In this document: positions 1 to 10,740 of the stretch, piece after piece | Layout of the letters: the number at the start of each line of letters is the position of its first letter | Position numbering within the stretch: the first letter of the stretch is position 1 | DNA from: Manis javanica | Taxonomy: Eukaryota > Chordata > Mammalia > Pholidota > Manidae | Reading direction: 5' to 3' | NCBI RefSeq assembly: GCF_040802235.1 | Contig: NC_133168.1 | Span: forward strand, 33,313,759 to 33,377,758 | Length of the DNA stretch: 64,000 nt | The notes under the pieces: model-generated | Databases searched by the model: none | The model's input: only the letters and a program-made list of their open reading frames with translations | Told to the model about the DNA's origin: nothing | Made by a program: the position numbers and the translations under genes

Positions 1-279
1 GCCGACCCCCAAGTCACCAAGCAGGCTGTCTGAGGTGGCACCCTGTGCGGGCTGTGAAAGAGCATCTGCGGTCGAAAACAAAATGTGCAGAACAAACGAA
101 GTAATCGACTTTCTCTTAGGGAGAAACTGGCCTGACCTGCTACATTTTGAGGGAATCATATTACTAAAGAAAGCAGAAATCTGGCCCACAATACCTGTAT
201 CATTTAATCCTTAAACTAGACCCTAAAGTAGGCATTCTCTCTATCTCATTCTCTCTATCTCACCTCGTCTGTGCCTCAG

Positions 280-406
280 GAGAAAAATGGGCAGGGAAGA
301 ACCTTCCAGAGGGGAAAGTCAGAGGCCACAGAGTCTACCCAAGGGGATGAGTTCCCTGGCAGGGCAAAAGTCTCTCAAGTTCCTGAGCTTCAGGATCCCA
401 CCACTG
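280..406 (+). other. Exon-like segment (speculative)
   Basis: A pyrimidine-rich run of CT repeats ends in CAG at 277-279. It is followed by 127 bases open in one frame, then a strong-looking donor CTG|GTGAGG at 404-412. Read in frame it gives a hydrophilic, Glu/Gln/Ser-rich peptide that I do not recognise. Acceptor, open frame and donor together are what an internal coding exon looks like, but such triplets also arise by chance in 64 kb. No partner exon was found in the window. It could equally be part of an unrecognised repeat. Confidence 0.2.
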
Positions 407-672
407 GTGAGGACCAAGGACTGCTGTGTGTTTCCATTATTTCTTCTCTGAATGGGGGATCTTACTGTGTTGTCCTCCTCCGTCACCAATGCTTCACAGT
501 GAGAGTATGGGGTTGGGCTGGACAAACTGACTGCTTGTTCATAGATCGCCACAAATGGGATATATCTCTGCTCCTGATGGAGAGGTGGTGTGTGACTTTG
601 TTATGGATGCAAAGACTAGCTGGGACTTTGAAAGCACATGGATATTTAGCAATCCAGGGGCATAGTAATCCA

Positions 673-786
673 TGGCCAGTAAGTCCCCATCTCAGCAGGA
701 CAGATGTAGGAGCTCAGCACCATATAGCCTTTGCTACTAGGGGCTTTCACCTGTGCATTGGGTTGTGATTCCAAGACTTCTGCCTT
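673..786 (+). repeat. 114-bp duplicated segment, copy A
   Basis: This segment matches 2662-2775 over 114 bases with six differences and no gaps (about 95 percent identity), in the same orientation about 1.99 kb apart. Similarity stops abruptly at both ends. Ten bases downstream, 793-814 is an exact 22-base match to 2005-2026. I do not recognise the family. It may be a local duplication or two copies of a dispersed element. Confidence 0.85.
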
Positions 787-814
787 AAAATCCAATGCTT
801 TGCAAACTGTAAAT

Positions 815-2461
815 GGAGGAAAAAGCCCATTTCATTTTCATTCAGGAACAGTTTTATGAAGTCTTTGGGGGCTCACAGACAATTTGGGTATGCTAGGATA
901 ATGTATGGGGGACTTGCATTCTATAATACATATTTTTAAAAAAGGTCCACAGAAGGAGGTAATACTTGAGCGTAGGGAATATATTCAGTAATTGCAGTAA
1001 ATCCCTGAAAGAAAGCATTGCCACTTGTGGTCATATTTACTTATTCATTGTAAGCATGGAGGAAAAAAAAAATCCAGAACTGACAGTGTCTTATGTCAAT
1101 TACATTGGAAAACTTGTGTTTGGGATATTTTCAAAGCTCAAAGTATTTTGCTAGCTCTTGAAAGTGGGAATTCTAGTGTAACTAGGAAGATAAACATCCT
1201 TACTATCCTTTTATCTTGCACTTTTTCAAGTTTTTTTAAAGCATGAAGAAAAAAATCCAGAGAACACATATTCTCTCAATCCTGTCAGTTTTAAATGAAC
1301 ATTTTTCAAGTCATTCAACTGAAGGCTACTTCCAATAGAATTAAGCCCTAAAAATGTTGATGATAAGTTATAGATAGGCCTTACAAATGAACCATGTCAC
1401 GTCAGGATTTTTTGGTATTATTTATTTTGGGCACTATGACTTGACCCACAGAATAGTTATCTGAAACCATGTAATAAAGATCTTCTGTATAACAGAAGAT
1501 CAAATGTCAGTGTTCTTTGATCTTTGTTGTTCAGATGTTCTCATTATGTGGAACAGAATCAGCAGGTGTTTGATTGTTTATCCAGTAAAGGGGAAGGTGA
1601 GATGGGATTAAAATGTTATGACAAAGCTTTGTTTTAGCCCTGCTGAGTCCCACTGAATTTGGAATAATTGTGTTGCTGCAACAGCAATCTTCCTAAGTAC
1701 TATAGGACACAGAAGAGCCTGGCTCAGAAACTAATGCACTGCAGCTACCATCTGTGGGATTGAAACTAAATGCCTTTAAAAGAAATTCTCATAAATGTAA
1801 CTGGCCATCGTGTTGATTAGCTTTCTGGTGGACAGAATTCCAGTTGCCTAAATGAACCAGTACAACCTCTTTCTGGAAGCCAGTAAGTAGATGAATAATC
1901 TCTAGCTTCTGAATAAGCATTTGTCCAAGAAATTACAATATATTCAAAGCCCCTTTGAAAGAAGACACTTATAATCAAATTATGTAAAATGTAGGAAATT
2001 ATTTCAATGCTTTGCAAACTGTAAATTAAAACAGAAAAACCTAAGTTCTTGCCAGTATACAGAAGGTCATTCTTTTCCTCTTCAATGCATTCAGCTCTAC
2101 TTTCATATCCCATTCTCTGTGGCTGACTTAATTATAAGCTGGCAAGTGCAAATTTATGTTCCTCAATTTATTCAAAAGAAAAGTTTGGTATCAATTCTCA
2201 ATATCAATACACAATTTTTTTTTAAAGACTCAATCTTTGCAAGTGAGCAGTTGTGTTTCATGTTTGCACAGCTCTAAGACTCCAATAGCTATTATTAGTA
2301 AAACTACATTCTAAATTTCTTTACTTTTAACTTCAGAATTCTAAGTCTTTGAGGACATCATTCTTCACCGAAATCCAGTTAGAGACAAAATTTTAGATAA
2401 TTAAGAATAATTCTGTAACTATATGAGCTAAGTAAGAATTGGTTTTTCGAATGAAGGAAGA
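815..2461. other. AT-rich stretch, no gene seen
   Basis: No supported gene or recognisable repeat. It contains the 22-base exact match to 793-814 at 2005-2026 and a 10-bp perfect inverted repeat with a 3-base loop at 1479-1501. Open frames here are short and without recognisable domains. Confidence 0.5.
1479..1501. repeat. Short perfect inverted repeat
   Basis: GATCTTCTGT (1479-1488), a 3-base loop ATA, then ACAGAAGATC (1492-1501) form a perfect 10-bp hairpin. There is no T-run after it and no neighbouring gene, so no terminator or regulatory role can be assigned. Confidence 0.8.
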
Positions 2462-2661
2462 GTTTGAAACCTCCAGAAAACTCTACAGATTTACTTTCCT
2501 CACCTATCTTGCAGCCCAGGGAAATCCAGAGGCCAAAGTGGGTTTGGCTGAGAGTTTGTTGGGTGAGAGGGGTTAGCATGAGATCAGTTCTCTGCCTCTC
2601 CACAGTTCTTGCTGTGGCTCAACCTTCCAAAGGCAGGCGCAATCCCAAGTGGCCTGCCCCT

Positions 2662-2775
2662 TGGCCAGTAAGTTCACATCTCAGCAGGAGGGATGTAGGA
2701 GCTCAGCACCATGTAGCCTTTGCTACTAGAGGCTTTCACCTGTGCATTGGGTTGTGATTCCAAGACTTCTGCCTT
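2662..2775 (+). repeat. 114-bp duplicated segment, copy B
   Basis: Partner of 673-786 (six mismatches in 114 bases). It lies inside a moderately GC-richer stretch, roughly 2460-3480, that has no recognisable coding content. The sequence after the copy (CTTATCTACTGG...) does not resemble the sequence after copy A. Confidence 0.85.
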
Positions 2776-5029
2776 GTCTTATCTACTGGATCTCAGTTTT
2801 GTTAACTTAATCTGCCTGGGAACCTCATGCTATAGTTTACTCCATGTTAGTTTCAGTCTTCCCCAACCCCTCTGGTCCCTTTTTGCTCTACAAGCAGTTG
2901 AAGTTTTGCTCTGACTCGATGCCAGTGGCTGAGGAGGCTTCATGCATTTGGTTGAATATTTCCAGCTGTTCTGCTTAACTTGCCTGTCAAAGCATCCCCC
3001 TTTGTCTCTGGCAACATGGTGACTGCTGTCATTCAGATACTGGGCTCTGTCTCCTGGTCAGATTTCCTCAGAGAACTTCCAGCTGATGTGTGTCTTGCTG
3101 GAGGGGGTGCCAGGTCATAGCCTGAGTCTACCCTGCTTCTGTATAGCTAACTGGATATTGTTCAACAACACCCCACTAAGCGACGATGGGTTGGCATATT
3201 TACCTACTTTTTTGGAATTTTGGTACACTTACTAATTTTCCAAATGTTGTCTGTTTCTGTATCTGTTATTATATTCTTCTTCCTCCCCCACTCCCAACTG
3301 TTGAGACGCTGTCCCCTCCGGATGCCGGAATTGTCTGATGCTCATCCACATTCACATTCTTGACTGGGCAGCCTCCCATCCACAGTGCTGATGGAGAGAT
3401 CAAGTTTTTCTCCTAGAATATCTTATTCTTGCCGAGTGCTCCACAAGCAGCCGCTCCTTAGCTCACCCTCGAAAAGGCAAAGCCACAGTGAGAAGATGCC
3501 GTGACCATGAGAGGACATACACCTAAGTGGTCTTACATATTTTTAAAAGAAAAACTCCCCAAACATTATCTGTTTCAAATCTCTTTTAAACACAAATCTC
3601 ACATACAAAACTGGGCTTGAGCTACATGAGAAATGCAAGGAAAAACACACCCTACATTTTTAGATTGAACTGGGGGCAGTGCTTTCACAGAGTCCCTGCA
3701 GCCCCCGTAAACCAATTCCACTCTGCTTTCCCTGCTGTGCTGGCAGGATCTGCCTGTGCGAATGAATGGGCTGGTCTGTGTGGATGACACTGCAAGTAAC
3801 AGTCACCAGGAAAAAAATCCTGAGGAAAATTAATTTTCAACAGGGTAAAACAGGACTGTGCTTCTCCTACTTGTGATTTATAACATGTCCCCTCTTAACT
3901 CACAATAATGAATCACTGACTTTTCCTCCAAGTTTATTCTCTCTCTGAGTTCCACTCGCCATATATGTAAATACAAGGACAGGAACTTTTTTTCTATTGG
4001 AATTCCTCCATGTTAAGCTTCTGCATCCTATTCCCTAATATTAACAAAAAAATCTCCAAAAGAAATTTCTCCAAAGGGAATCTCCTCTCTAGCCCCTTTC
4101 CTGATTTTTCAGAATTTTCAGCTGAATTTCATTAAGAAGCAAGTTTCTTATAATTTGGTTAGGGCATAAAATCCATATCCTTTTAAAGAATATTTTTGAC
4201 TCAAGGGTAAAATCAAAAGTGATGCTAACCCATTAAGGAAAAATAAAACATGATAAAAAATGATATGCATTTTGTATGTTGCACTTAAGTTTTAAAAAAC
4301 GTATTTAACAGGTTTTAGTGTAACTATTTTACTAATAAAGTTATATAATGTTCTATTTAGTAATACATTTACTTGAAATTCCATCAATTCTTAGTTATGT
4401 TTCATTTATTATTTATACCCTAACTTGCACAAAGCCAGCCTCTTCTTAGCAAAGTTTCCAAAGATCTTGTTGCTGAATCTGGTGGTTACAGTTCTCAGTA
4501 GCAGCCTATTTTGTACCTTTGGCAGCACCTGCAACTACTGACCACTCATTCCCTTCTTTAGAAACATTTTATCCACTGGTCACCATGATACTCACACTCT
4601 TCACATTTTCCTACTGCCTCTGTGGCTGTTCCTCTTCAGTGGCAGCTCTGTTCTAGGCTGCCTTCTTCTCATTCTATGAACTGTTGAAGCAACGTACCCT
4701 ATGTCCTCAGCTGCTGTAATTACCATGTTGCTGATATCTTCATCTAAGATGCCCTCCTGAACTGAAAATTACTTACACAACACTTACTGGTCTTCTGCAC
4801 TTAGATTGCACAAGCACTTCAATCTCAACATGCCCCAGTGAGATGCATTCATCTTCCTCCTTCACCTTTTCTTCTGCATTCTTGCCTTCAGTGACTACCG
4901 TAACTATCCATCTCTTTGTCCACGCTAGGGCTGTGGGTACCATCCAAGATTTTCTAGTGTGATACCTTCTCTCCACCCTCTTCTCCCTCTTCCCACTGTG
5001 GCAACTTGAGCTGAGACCACCGTTTTCTT
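2776..5029. other. No gene seen; 2776-3480 less AT-rich
   Basis: The first 700 bases are less AT-rich than the surroundings and look like part of a transcript or old element, but I recognise neither a domain nor a repeat family. 3500-4430 is plain AT-rich sequence. 4430-5030 is pyrimidine-leaning and probably leads into the L2 that follows. Confidence 0.4.
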
Positions 5030-5625
5030 CTATCCTGTTTACTCTGCCACCCCCTAACTGGTCTTCCTGCTCCCCATCTCATTCCCACCCAATCGATTCT
5101 TCACTCGGACCAACAATGGTCTTTCTAATACACAAATATGATCAAGGCACTCAAATTTAAAACTATCCAATGGCTTCTCATTATCCTCAGGATAAAGTCC
5201 AAAGTTCTTAATGGACTAGTCCCTGCTTGTCTTCTTAGCCTTACCTCTTCTTGACATTTCCTTTTCTTTCTCCTTCCTAGCCCTCTAAGCTTCTGTCTTT
5301 CTGAAAATCTTCCAGTCGTCTAGCACGACAGCAGAGTTTCCTCTGCCTGGTATGCTCTTGTTCTTGCACATTTCCTTCCTTGGTTAACTCCTGTGCATTT
5401 GTCAGCTGAGCTGTGACTTCCTCCAGGAAGTCTTCCTGGAGTGAACTGCCCCTCCTGTGCAGTCTGTAGTGTCTGGACCTCCCCTTTATACCTAGATCCA
5501 CTGCATTTTAACTACATGAGGATTTGAAAGCCACATCAGCTCTGTGTGCTCAGGGGCAGTGTTTGCGTGGAACACCTGTGTCTTGTGAAGTGCATATTAT
5601 AGAGTAGGTACTCAATACTCGTGGA
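5030..5625 (+). repeat. LINE L2 3' portion
   Basis: The order of diagnostic phrases is that of an L2 tail in sense orientation. It runs from a stretch like 'tggcttctcattatcctcaggataaagtcc' through a 'cctctgcctggtatgctctt' block and 'cttcctccaggaagtcttcctgg' to a '...gtaggtactcaatactcgtgg' end. Divergence is high, consistent with an ancient insertion. Assigned from knowledge of the L2 consensus; boundaries are approximate. Confidence 0.75.
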
Positions 5626-5789
5626 AAAATTAACATAAGTAAAAATAGAATCTAATTGCAATTTCTAATTAGCCTTTATAGCATGTCTGTGTATCCATAA
5701 AGTATGAGCAAAATAATCTTTACTATATTTAGCCAAATATTGGAAGAATATCCATCTTAAAATTAAAACAATAATAATAACACCACCCA

Positions 5790-5965
5790 ATTGTGCAGGC
5801 ACTATGTGAAGTGCTTCACACATGCTATGTGATTTTGTTTTCATAGTGATCTATGAGGCAGAGACCATTATTTTAGTCATGTTATAGATGAAGAAAATAA
5901 GGCTAAGAGAGATTAATGATTTTGTCAGTCATTTGGCAGAGCCGGGATTATGTTCAATCCCCAGC
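5790..5965 (-). repeat. MIR SINE
   Basis: The plus strand reads as the reverse complement of MIR. It has a 'gtgcaggcactatgtgaagtgcttcaca' start, a 'ctatgaggcagagaccattattttagtc' middle, 'agatgaagaaaataaggctaagagag', then 'ggcagagccgggattatgttcaa' from the tRNA-derived B-box side. Old and diverged. Confidence 0.85.
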
Positions 5966-6394
5966 CCTCTCTGTCCCGCCCAAAACCCTACTCAATAAAT
6001 GGATAAATGTGTTTAACAAAAATCTATTCAATATTTGTTTTGTGTAACATGTCACAAGGGATGTATCCACACAATCCCTGTTCTACTCCAGTAAAAATAA
6101 CCAGGAACACCAAAGAGAGGGATTGTTTTACATTTGGCTAATTATTACCATCATCCTGGCAAAAAATTATATATTATATGGAAGAATGTGACTGGGCAAA
6201 CCAGAAAACATTTGAGCTCTTCTGCATCAGATACTGTAATTGTATTATTTAGCATAAAATGTGAATGCTCAGGTTCATTAACAGTCAGATCCAGATGCAA
6301 ATGCAAACAGAGAAATATAATGGAAAACCAAATAGCAGATTCTCATTATCTGGTTTTGTTAAAATCTAGGCCAATACAAGTACTGAATTAGGTA

Positions 6395-6640
6395 GCCCCC
6401 CCACATTATACATGCTAATCATAATACCCCCTTTCTTCTTCCCCGCCCTTATCCCTCCCTTCCCATCCATCCTCCCCAGTCCCTTTCCCTTTGGTAACTG
6501 TTAATCCATTCTTGGGTTCTGTGATTCTGCTGCTGTTTTGTTCCTTCAGTTTTCTTTGTTCTTATATTCCACATATGAGTGAAATCATTTGGTACTTGTC
6601 TTTCTCCACCTGGCTTATTTCACTGAGCATAATGCCCTCT
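6395..6640 (-). repeat. LINE-1 3' fragment, antisense
   Basis: The reverse complement carries well-preserved L1 features from the end of ORF2 into the 3' UTR: the 'ttatgctcagtgaaataag' stretch and a purine-rich GGGA tract. The plus strand shows the matching pyrimidine-rich tract at about 6420-6490. No poly(T) start is present, so the 3' end of the element is missing. It is less diverged than the neighbouring L1 at 6860-7285. Confidence 0.8.
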
Positions 6641-6859
6641 CCCCAAATATTTTTAAGCTTGAGGTCTAAAGGAAATGACTGGTAAGTGTAAAAGATTACT
6701 AGGACTCAGAAAACTTGTTGGCAGTATCTACAAAAGCTGACTGTAAAGCTACCCTGAGATCCTCTATTTCCCTCCCAGGAATATAACAATAAAAATGCTT
6801 TAATTTTTCACCAAATGATATATATAATCATACTCATACATGCATTTTTTCTGTGTGTG

Positions 6860-7285
6860 TGCAATAACCCCAAACTGGGTTCAGTCCAGTGATCATCAAT
6901 AGAACACTGGGCAAATAAAATATGGTATATTTGAACAATAGAATATACTGTGTAGCAATGATAATAAGGTAAAACCATGTGAATGAATCTCAAACATTAT
7001 GCTGAGCAAAAGAAGTCATAATTGTTCATGATTTTACTTATATAAATTAAAAAAACTAGCCCAACTTAATCTTTGATATCATAAATCAGAAGAATGGTTA
7101 CTAGGTTGAGAGGTGGGGGTGGTGATTGATTGGAAGGGGACTCTGGAGTTTGTCGAGATGCTGGGGCTTTCTGTCTGTGACTTTGAATGTTGGTTACACA
7201 GGTAGGCTCACTGTGTGACAATCCATTGAGATGTATCTTGTGTATGCATTTTTTTCTGTATGTATATTCCAATAAAAAATAGCTT
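6860..7285 (+). repeat. LINE-1 3' end (old L1M type)
   Basis: The sense-orientation ORF2 tail and 3' UTR are recognisable: 'ccccaaactgggttcagtcc', 'aatatggtatatttgaacaatagaatatactg', 'gaatctcaaacattatgctgagc', the 'gagaggtgggggtggtgattgattgg' block, and a 'tgtatgtatattccaataaaaaa' tail. Decay is heavy. It has the opposite orientation to the adjacent L1 piece, so the two are separate insertions. Confidence 0.8.
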
Positions 7286-7724
7286 CCTCCCTACCATCCC
7301 TCCCTACCTCAAGCCCCAGAAAGAGAAACACTTTGGTGCTCCCTTGTCTACCCCATGCATTATCAAGAAATTCTCTGGCACAATGGGAAAAATTATGGAA
7401 TGTTGTGAATCTTAATTCTGCTAACACTAACATTTGCTTCAGTTGTATAAAAAAAAATAAATACTTCAATATTGAAAATGTTTGCTAAAGAAACAAATGT
7501 GTTTGATGAGAAAACAAAACACAATATTTCCTTTGGTAAGCATTTGTTGCATTGAAGGTAACAAATGTAAAGCTTCCACAGTGTTACTGAATTTGCTTAC
7601 ACGCTCAGTTTACTCAGCATTCAGAATTTTGTGGAGTTGTATATATTTTTTAAACTATAGGGATAAAAATATTTGTAACAAAAATGAAAAGACTAGTTGG
7701 ATAAAAATAATTTGTAAGGCAAAA

Positions 7725-7757
7725 ACAGTACTACAATAAGTATGTTTTTAATACCTG
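7725..7757 (+). repeat. 33-bp direct repeat, left copy
   Basis: Exactly identical to 9079-9111 over 33 bases, from ACAGTACTAC to AATACCTG. The bases just outside differ on both sides. It abuts the L1 5' UTR start and behaves like a target-site duplication around the 7758-9078 insertion, though it is longer than is typical for L1. Confidence 0.95.
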
Positions 7758-8422
7758 CTAGGGAGGCAGGGCGGCGGGACTGGTGAGCGGGTGCGTGGGA
7801 CCAGTGCCTGAGGACCAAGAATATTGAGCGTTCCTTCCCTGCGGGACCGGTGGGTGGGTGCTTTTTGGAAGCCTTGAAAGGACAGGGACCCTGGTGCTAG
7901 GGAGACAGGGCAGCAGGACCAGTGCGCGGGTGCCTGGGACCGGCACCTGAGGAAAAAAAAAAAAAAAATCGCGTGTTTTTTCTTTTTTTTTTCCTTACTG
8001 TTCCCTCTCTCATTGTTGCTGTTGTTGTTTTGGTTTGGAGAGTGCTTTTTGGAAATCTTAAAGGGGCAGGACAGGTCACTTAGACCAGAAGCAGGGAATC
8101 TGGGGATCTCTGGGCACTCTACCCCCCTGGGCAGCAGGGAGCACAGAGGCCCCTTACGGAGATAAATAGTCTCCTGGCTGCTCCCCCTCTAACGGGGGCT
8201 CCACCATTTTGGAGGAACAGCCCCAGCCAGGCCAAGACCACAGCAACAGTGGAGATAAACCCCAAAGCAACTGGGCAGGAAGCAGAAGCCCTGTCTGCGC
8301 ACAGCTGGCCAGCACAAGCCACTAGAGGTCGCTATTCTCCCAGGAAAAGGCTACAAACCAACAAGAAGGGAAGCTCTTTCCAGCGGTCACTTGTACCAGC
8401 TCTGCAGACTATCTCTATCACC
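7758..8422 (+). mobile_element. LINE-1 5' UTR with tandem modules
   Basis: GC-rich, CpG-bearing sequence leading directly into an L1 ORF1, so it is the L1 5' UTR/promoter region. Two tandem modules start with CTAGGGAGGCAGGGC at 7758 and CTAGGGAGACAGGGC at 7897 (period 139). A 'gtgctttttggaa' block recurs at about 7859 and 8042. The region contains A-runs and T-runs at 7955-7993. An L1 that starts at its 5' end but lacks its 3' end is unusual, because L1 insertions are normally truncated at the 5' end. Confidence 0.8.
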
Positions 8423-8930
8423 ATGAAAAGGCAAAACTACAGGCAGGACAAAGATCACAGAGACAACACCTGAGAAGGAGACAGACCTAACTAGTCCTCC
8501 TGAAAAAGAATTCAAAATAAAAATCATGAACATGCTGACAGAGATGCAGAAAAAAATGCAAGAGCAATGGGATGAGATGCAGAGAAAAATGCAAGAGCAG
8601 TGGGATGAGATGCAGAGAAAAATGCAAGAGCAGTGGGATGAAGTCCGGAAGGAGATCACAGATGTCAGGAAAGAGATCACAGAAGTGAAACAATCCCTGG
8701 AAGGATTTATAAGCAGAATGGATAAGATGCAAGAGGCCATTGAAGGAATAGAAGCCAGAGAACAGGAACGTATAGAAGCTGACATAGAGAGAGATAAAAG
8801 GATCTCCAGGAATGAAACAACACTAAGAGAAATATGTGACCAATACAAAAGGAAAAACATTCGTATTATAGGGATACCAGAAGAGGAAGAAAGAGGAAAA
8901 GGGATAGAAAGTGTCTTTGAAAAGACTGAA
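8423..8930 (+). pseudogene. LINE-1 ORF1 fragment (broken)
   Basis: L1 ORF1p is the RNA-binding, trimeric coiled-coil nucleic-acid chaperone of L1. The ATG at 8423 opens MKRQN..., but a frameshift and a TGA at 8471 interrupt the N-terminus. The frame resumes around 8474 and stays open past 8930. The readable part holds three 11-residue coiled-coil repeats (MQRKMQEQWDE type, about 8544-8645), a further heptad region with EVKQSLEGFISRMDKMQEAI, then the start of the conserved RRM-side region (RKNIRIIGIPEEEE). Homology ends near 8925-8937, well before the C-terminal domain, and the frame then runs into unrelated L2-like sequence. Identity is high confidence; the product is non-functional. Confidence 0.9.
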
Positions 8931-8937
8931 TTTCTAA

Positions 8938-9078
8938 AATGTTGCTGTGGCTATGTCCCAGCTCCACACAGTTATGTAATGCCTGGCATGTCATAGGCAT
9001 TCAAAATATATTTTCTATATGAATAAGAATATAGTACATTGAGCACTCTTTAGAGTACTTTCAATCAATCTTTGTCAC
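8938..9078 (+). repeat. L2-like tail plus filler inside the insertion
   Basis: 'cccagctccacacagttatgtaatgcctggcatgtcataggcattcaa' resembles the L2 3' end (sense), finishing about 9005. The remaining bases to 9078 are unassigned. This segment lies between the truncated L1 ORF1 and the right 33-bp repeat. No poly(A) is present. Confidence 0.55.
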
Positions 9079-9111
9079 ACAGTACTACAATAAGTATGTT
9101 TTTAATACCTG
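9079..9111 (+). repeat. 33-bp direct repeat, right copy
   Basis: Exact copy of 7725-7757. It closes the 1,321-bp insertion and is followed by ordinary AT-rich sequence. Confidence 0.95.
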
Positions 9112-10452
9112 GTAAATAAGAAACTACCTATACTTCTTTATTATCTAGTAAACATATAACAGAGAAAAACAAAAAAAATTAATTGCTATCAAAGTATTAA
9201 TTAATATTACTTACAAAATACTTGTAAATGATAGGATATTACTAAATGATTTATGAAGCAAGAAATCATTTTTGGTAAGGAAGCTTTATTAAAGAAAAAC
9301 TTGAAAGTCATTAAAACCCTGGAAAAATGAAAAGTCTCCTCCTGCCAACTACAGTTAGAGGAAGAATAAAGACAGAAGTGTTACTCTCCCTGGAAGTAAC
9401 CATATATTAAATTGGTGTCAAGAAAACCTTAGAAAATATTAGATTTCAGGGAAAAACACTTACAGTTTATATTTCTATTTTTAAGTAATATATTCTTACT
9501 ATGACTCTAAAATCTGTCTAAACCACCATTAACATTTTAAAAGAAAGTTCTCCAGTTCTTACCAAACATAAATAAATAATACTTGACAACAGCATTAGGG
9601 AACATAAACATAAAATTACCTGTTATTAAAAACTGAGCACATTTTTCTCAAAGAAATATATTACTCAGTTGTAAAATAGTATGTTTGCCATTCACACTAA
9701 TGTTTCAACATTACGGTTCAATTTTCTAAAAAAGCTGACATGGAAAATAATGGCATAATAAACTAATTCATCATAATGTGCAAAAGAAACCACTGGAATA
9801 AATTGTAATAAGCTTTCAAAAACTAGCAGCTTTTAAAAGTATTAATTTCTACTCCAGATAATTGGAAAGGACACCTGGGTGGGTAGGCAATATTTTTTAT
9901 GGGATTGCTCTGTCAGGAGCTCAGATTGTCTCTGGACTTAGCAATGATCATTTAGCACTAAATGACAGTGAATCTTGCAAATAGGTCTTCCTCTATGGTG
10001 TTTGCCATAAATTTCTAAATTCAACTCCCCTCAAGGTCAGCCATATGAGAGGGCAGGTATCAAACGGCCTTCACAGAGACCTAGAGTGGTCCTCGGGTTT
10101 CTCATAAATGGACAATAGTTGTGTTGGCTGCCATAAAATCAACTTAATGGACTGACAATATAAATTACCATCAAACTTTGACAACATTTGCCCTAGAAAA
10201 CAGCTGAAGACTGCTTTTATATCAAAGCTGAGGAAAATGGATAACAATATGTTTTGCTCTATACCAGATCATAAATATTTTTAACAATGCTAAGTGGGGA
10301 ATGAATTCATATTAGAAGCTACAATATGTTTTACCTGAGGCATTAAAAATAGCATCGAAGTAATATTAAAATAACACTTGTTTTTTGAACTGGTATATAT
10401 ACATCATATATCTGTATATCAAAAAATATATAATATTTCATGCAATGGAATG

Positions 10453-10454
<2 letters not shown>
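9112..10454. other. AT-rich stretch, nothing recognised
   Basis: No gene-like open frame and no clear repeat family. 9112-9860 is especially AT-rich. Confidence 0.5.

Positions 10455-10490
<36 letters not shown>
10455..10490. repeat. (TG)n microsatellite
   Basis: Eighteen uninterrupted TG units. Pure repeats of this length are usually polymorphic. Confidence 0.98.
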
Positions 10491-10493
<3 letters not shown>

Positions 10494-10639
10494 TTTAGGA
10501 AAGAAGGTTCATTTGCCTGGCACTGGGTATTTTTTACTAAACTTAAACAAGTTAAAAGAATATTGATTTCTTTCTCTCTATATACTCTCTGTATATTTTA
10601 TCTACATAGTCCACTGGACCCGCAGGAAAGATAGATTCT

Positions 10640-10740
10640 TGAGCTCACATACTGTCTTGGATAATCATTAATTCACTTTTTCTATGGCTCAGTTTTCCCA
10701 TCTGTGAAGTAAAATAATTATTATACAAGGACATTTTTAA
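10640..10740 (+). repeat. Possible MIR fragment
   Basis: 'ggctcagttttcccatctgtgaagtaaaataattatta' matches the MIR core side in sense orientation. The flanks are too diverged to extend it. Confidence 0.4.

Noticed and set aside
8387..8860. 157-codon minus-strand frame over L1 ORF1
   Set aside because: Reverse-strand shadow of the repetitive ORF1 coiled coil.
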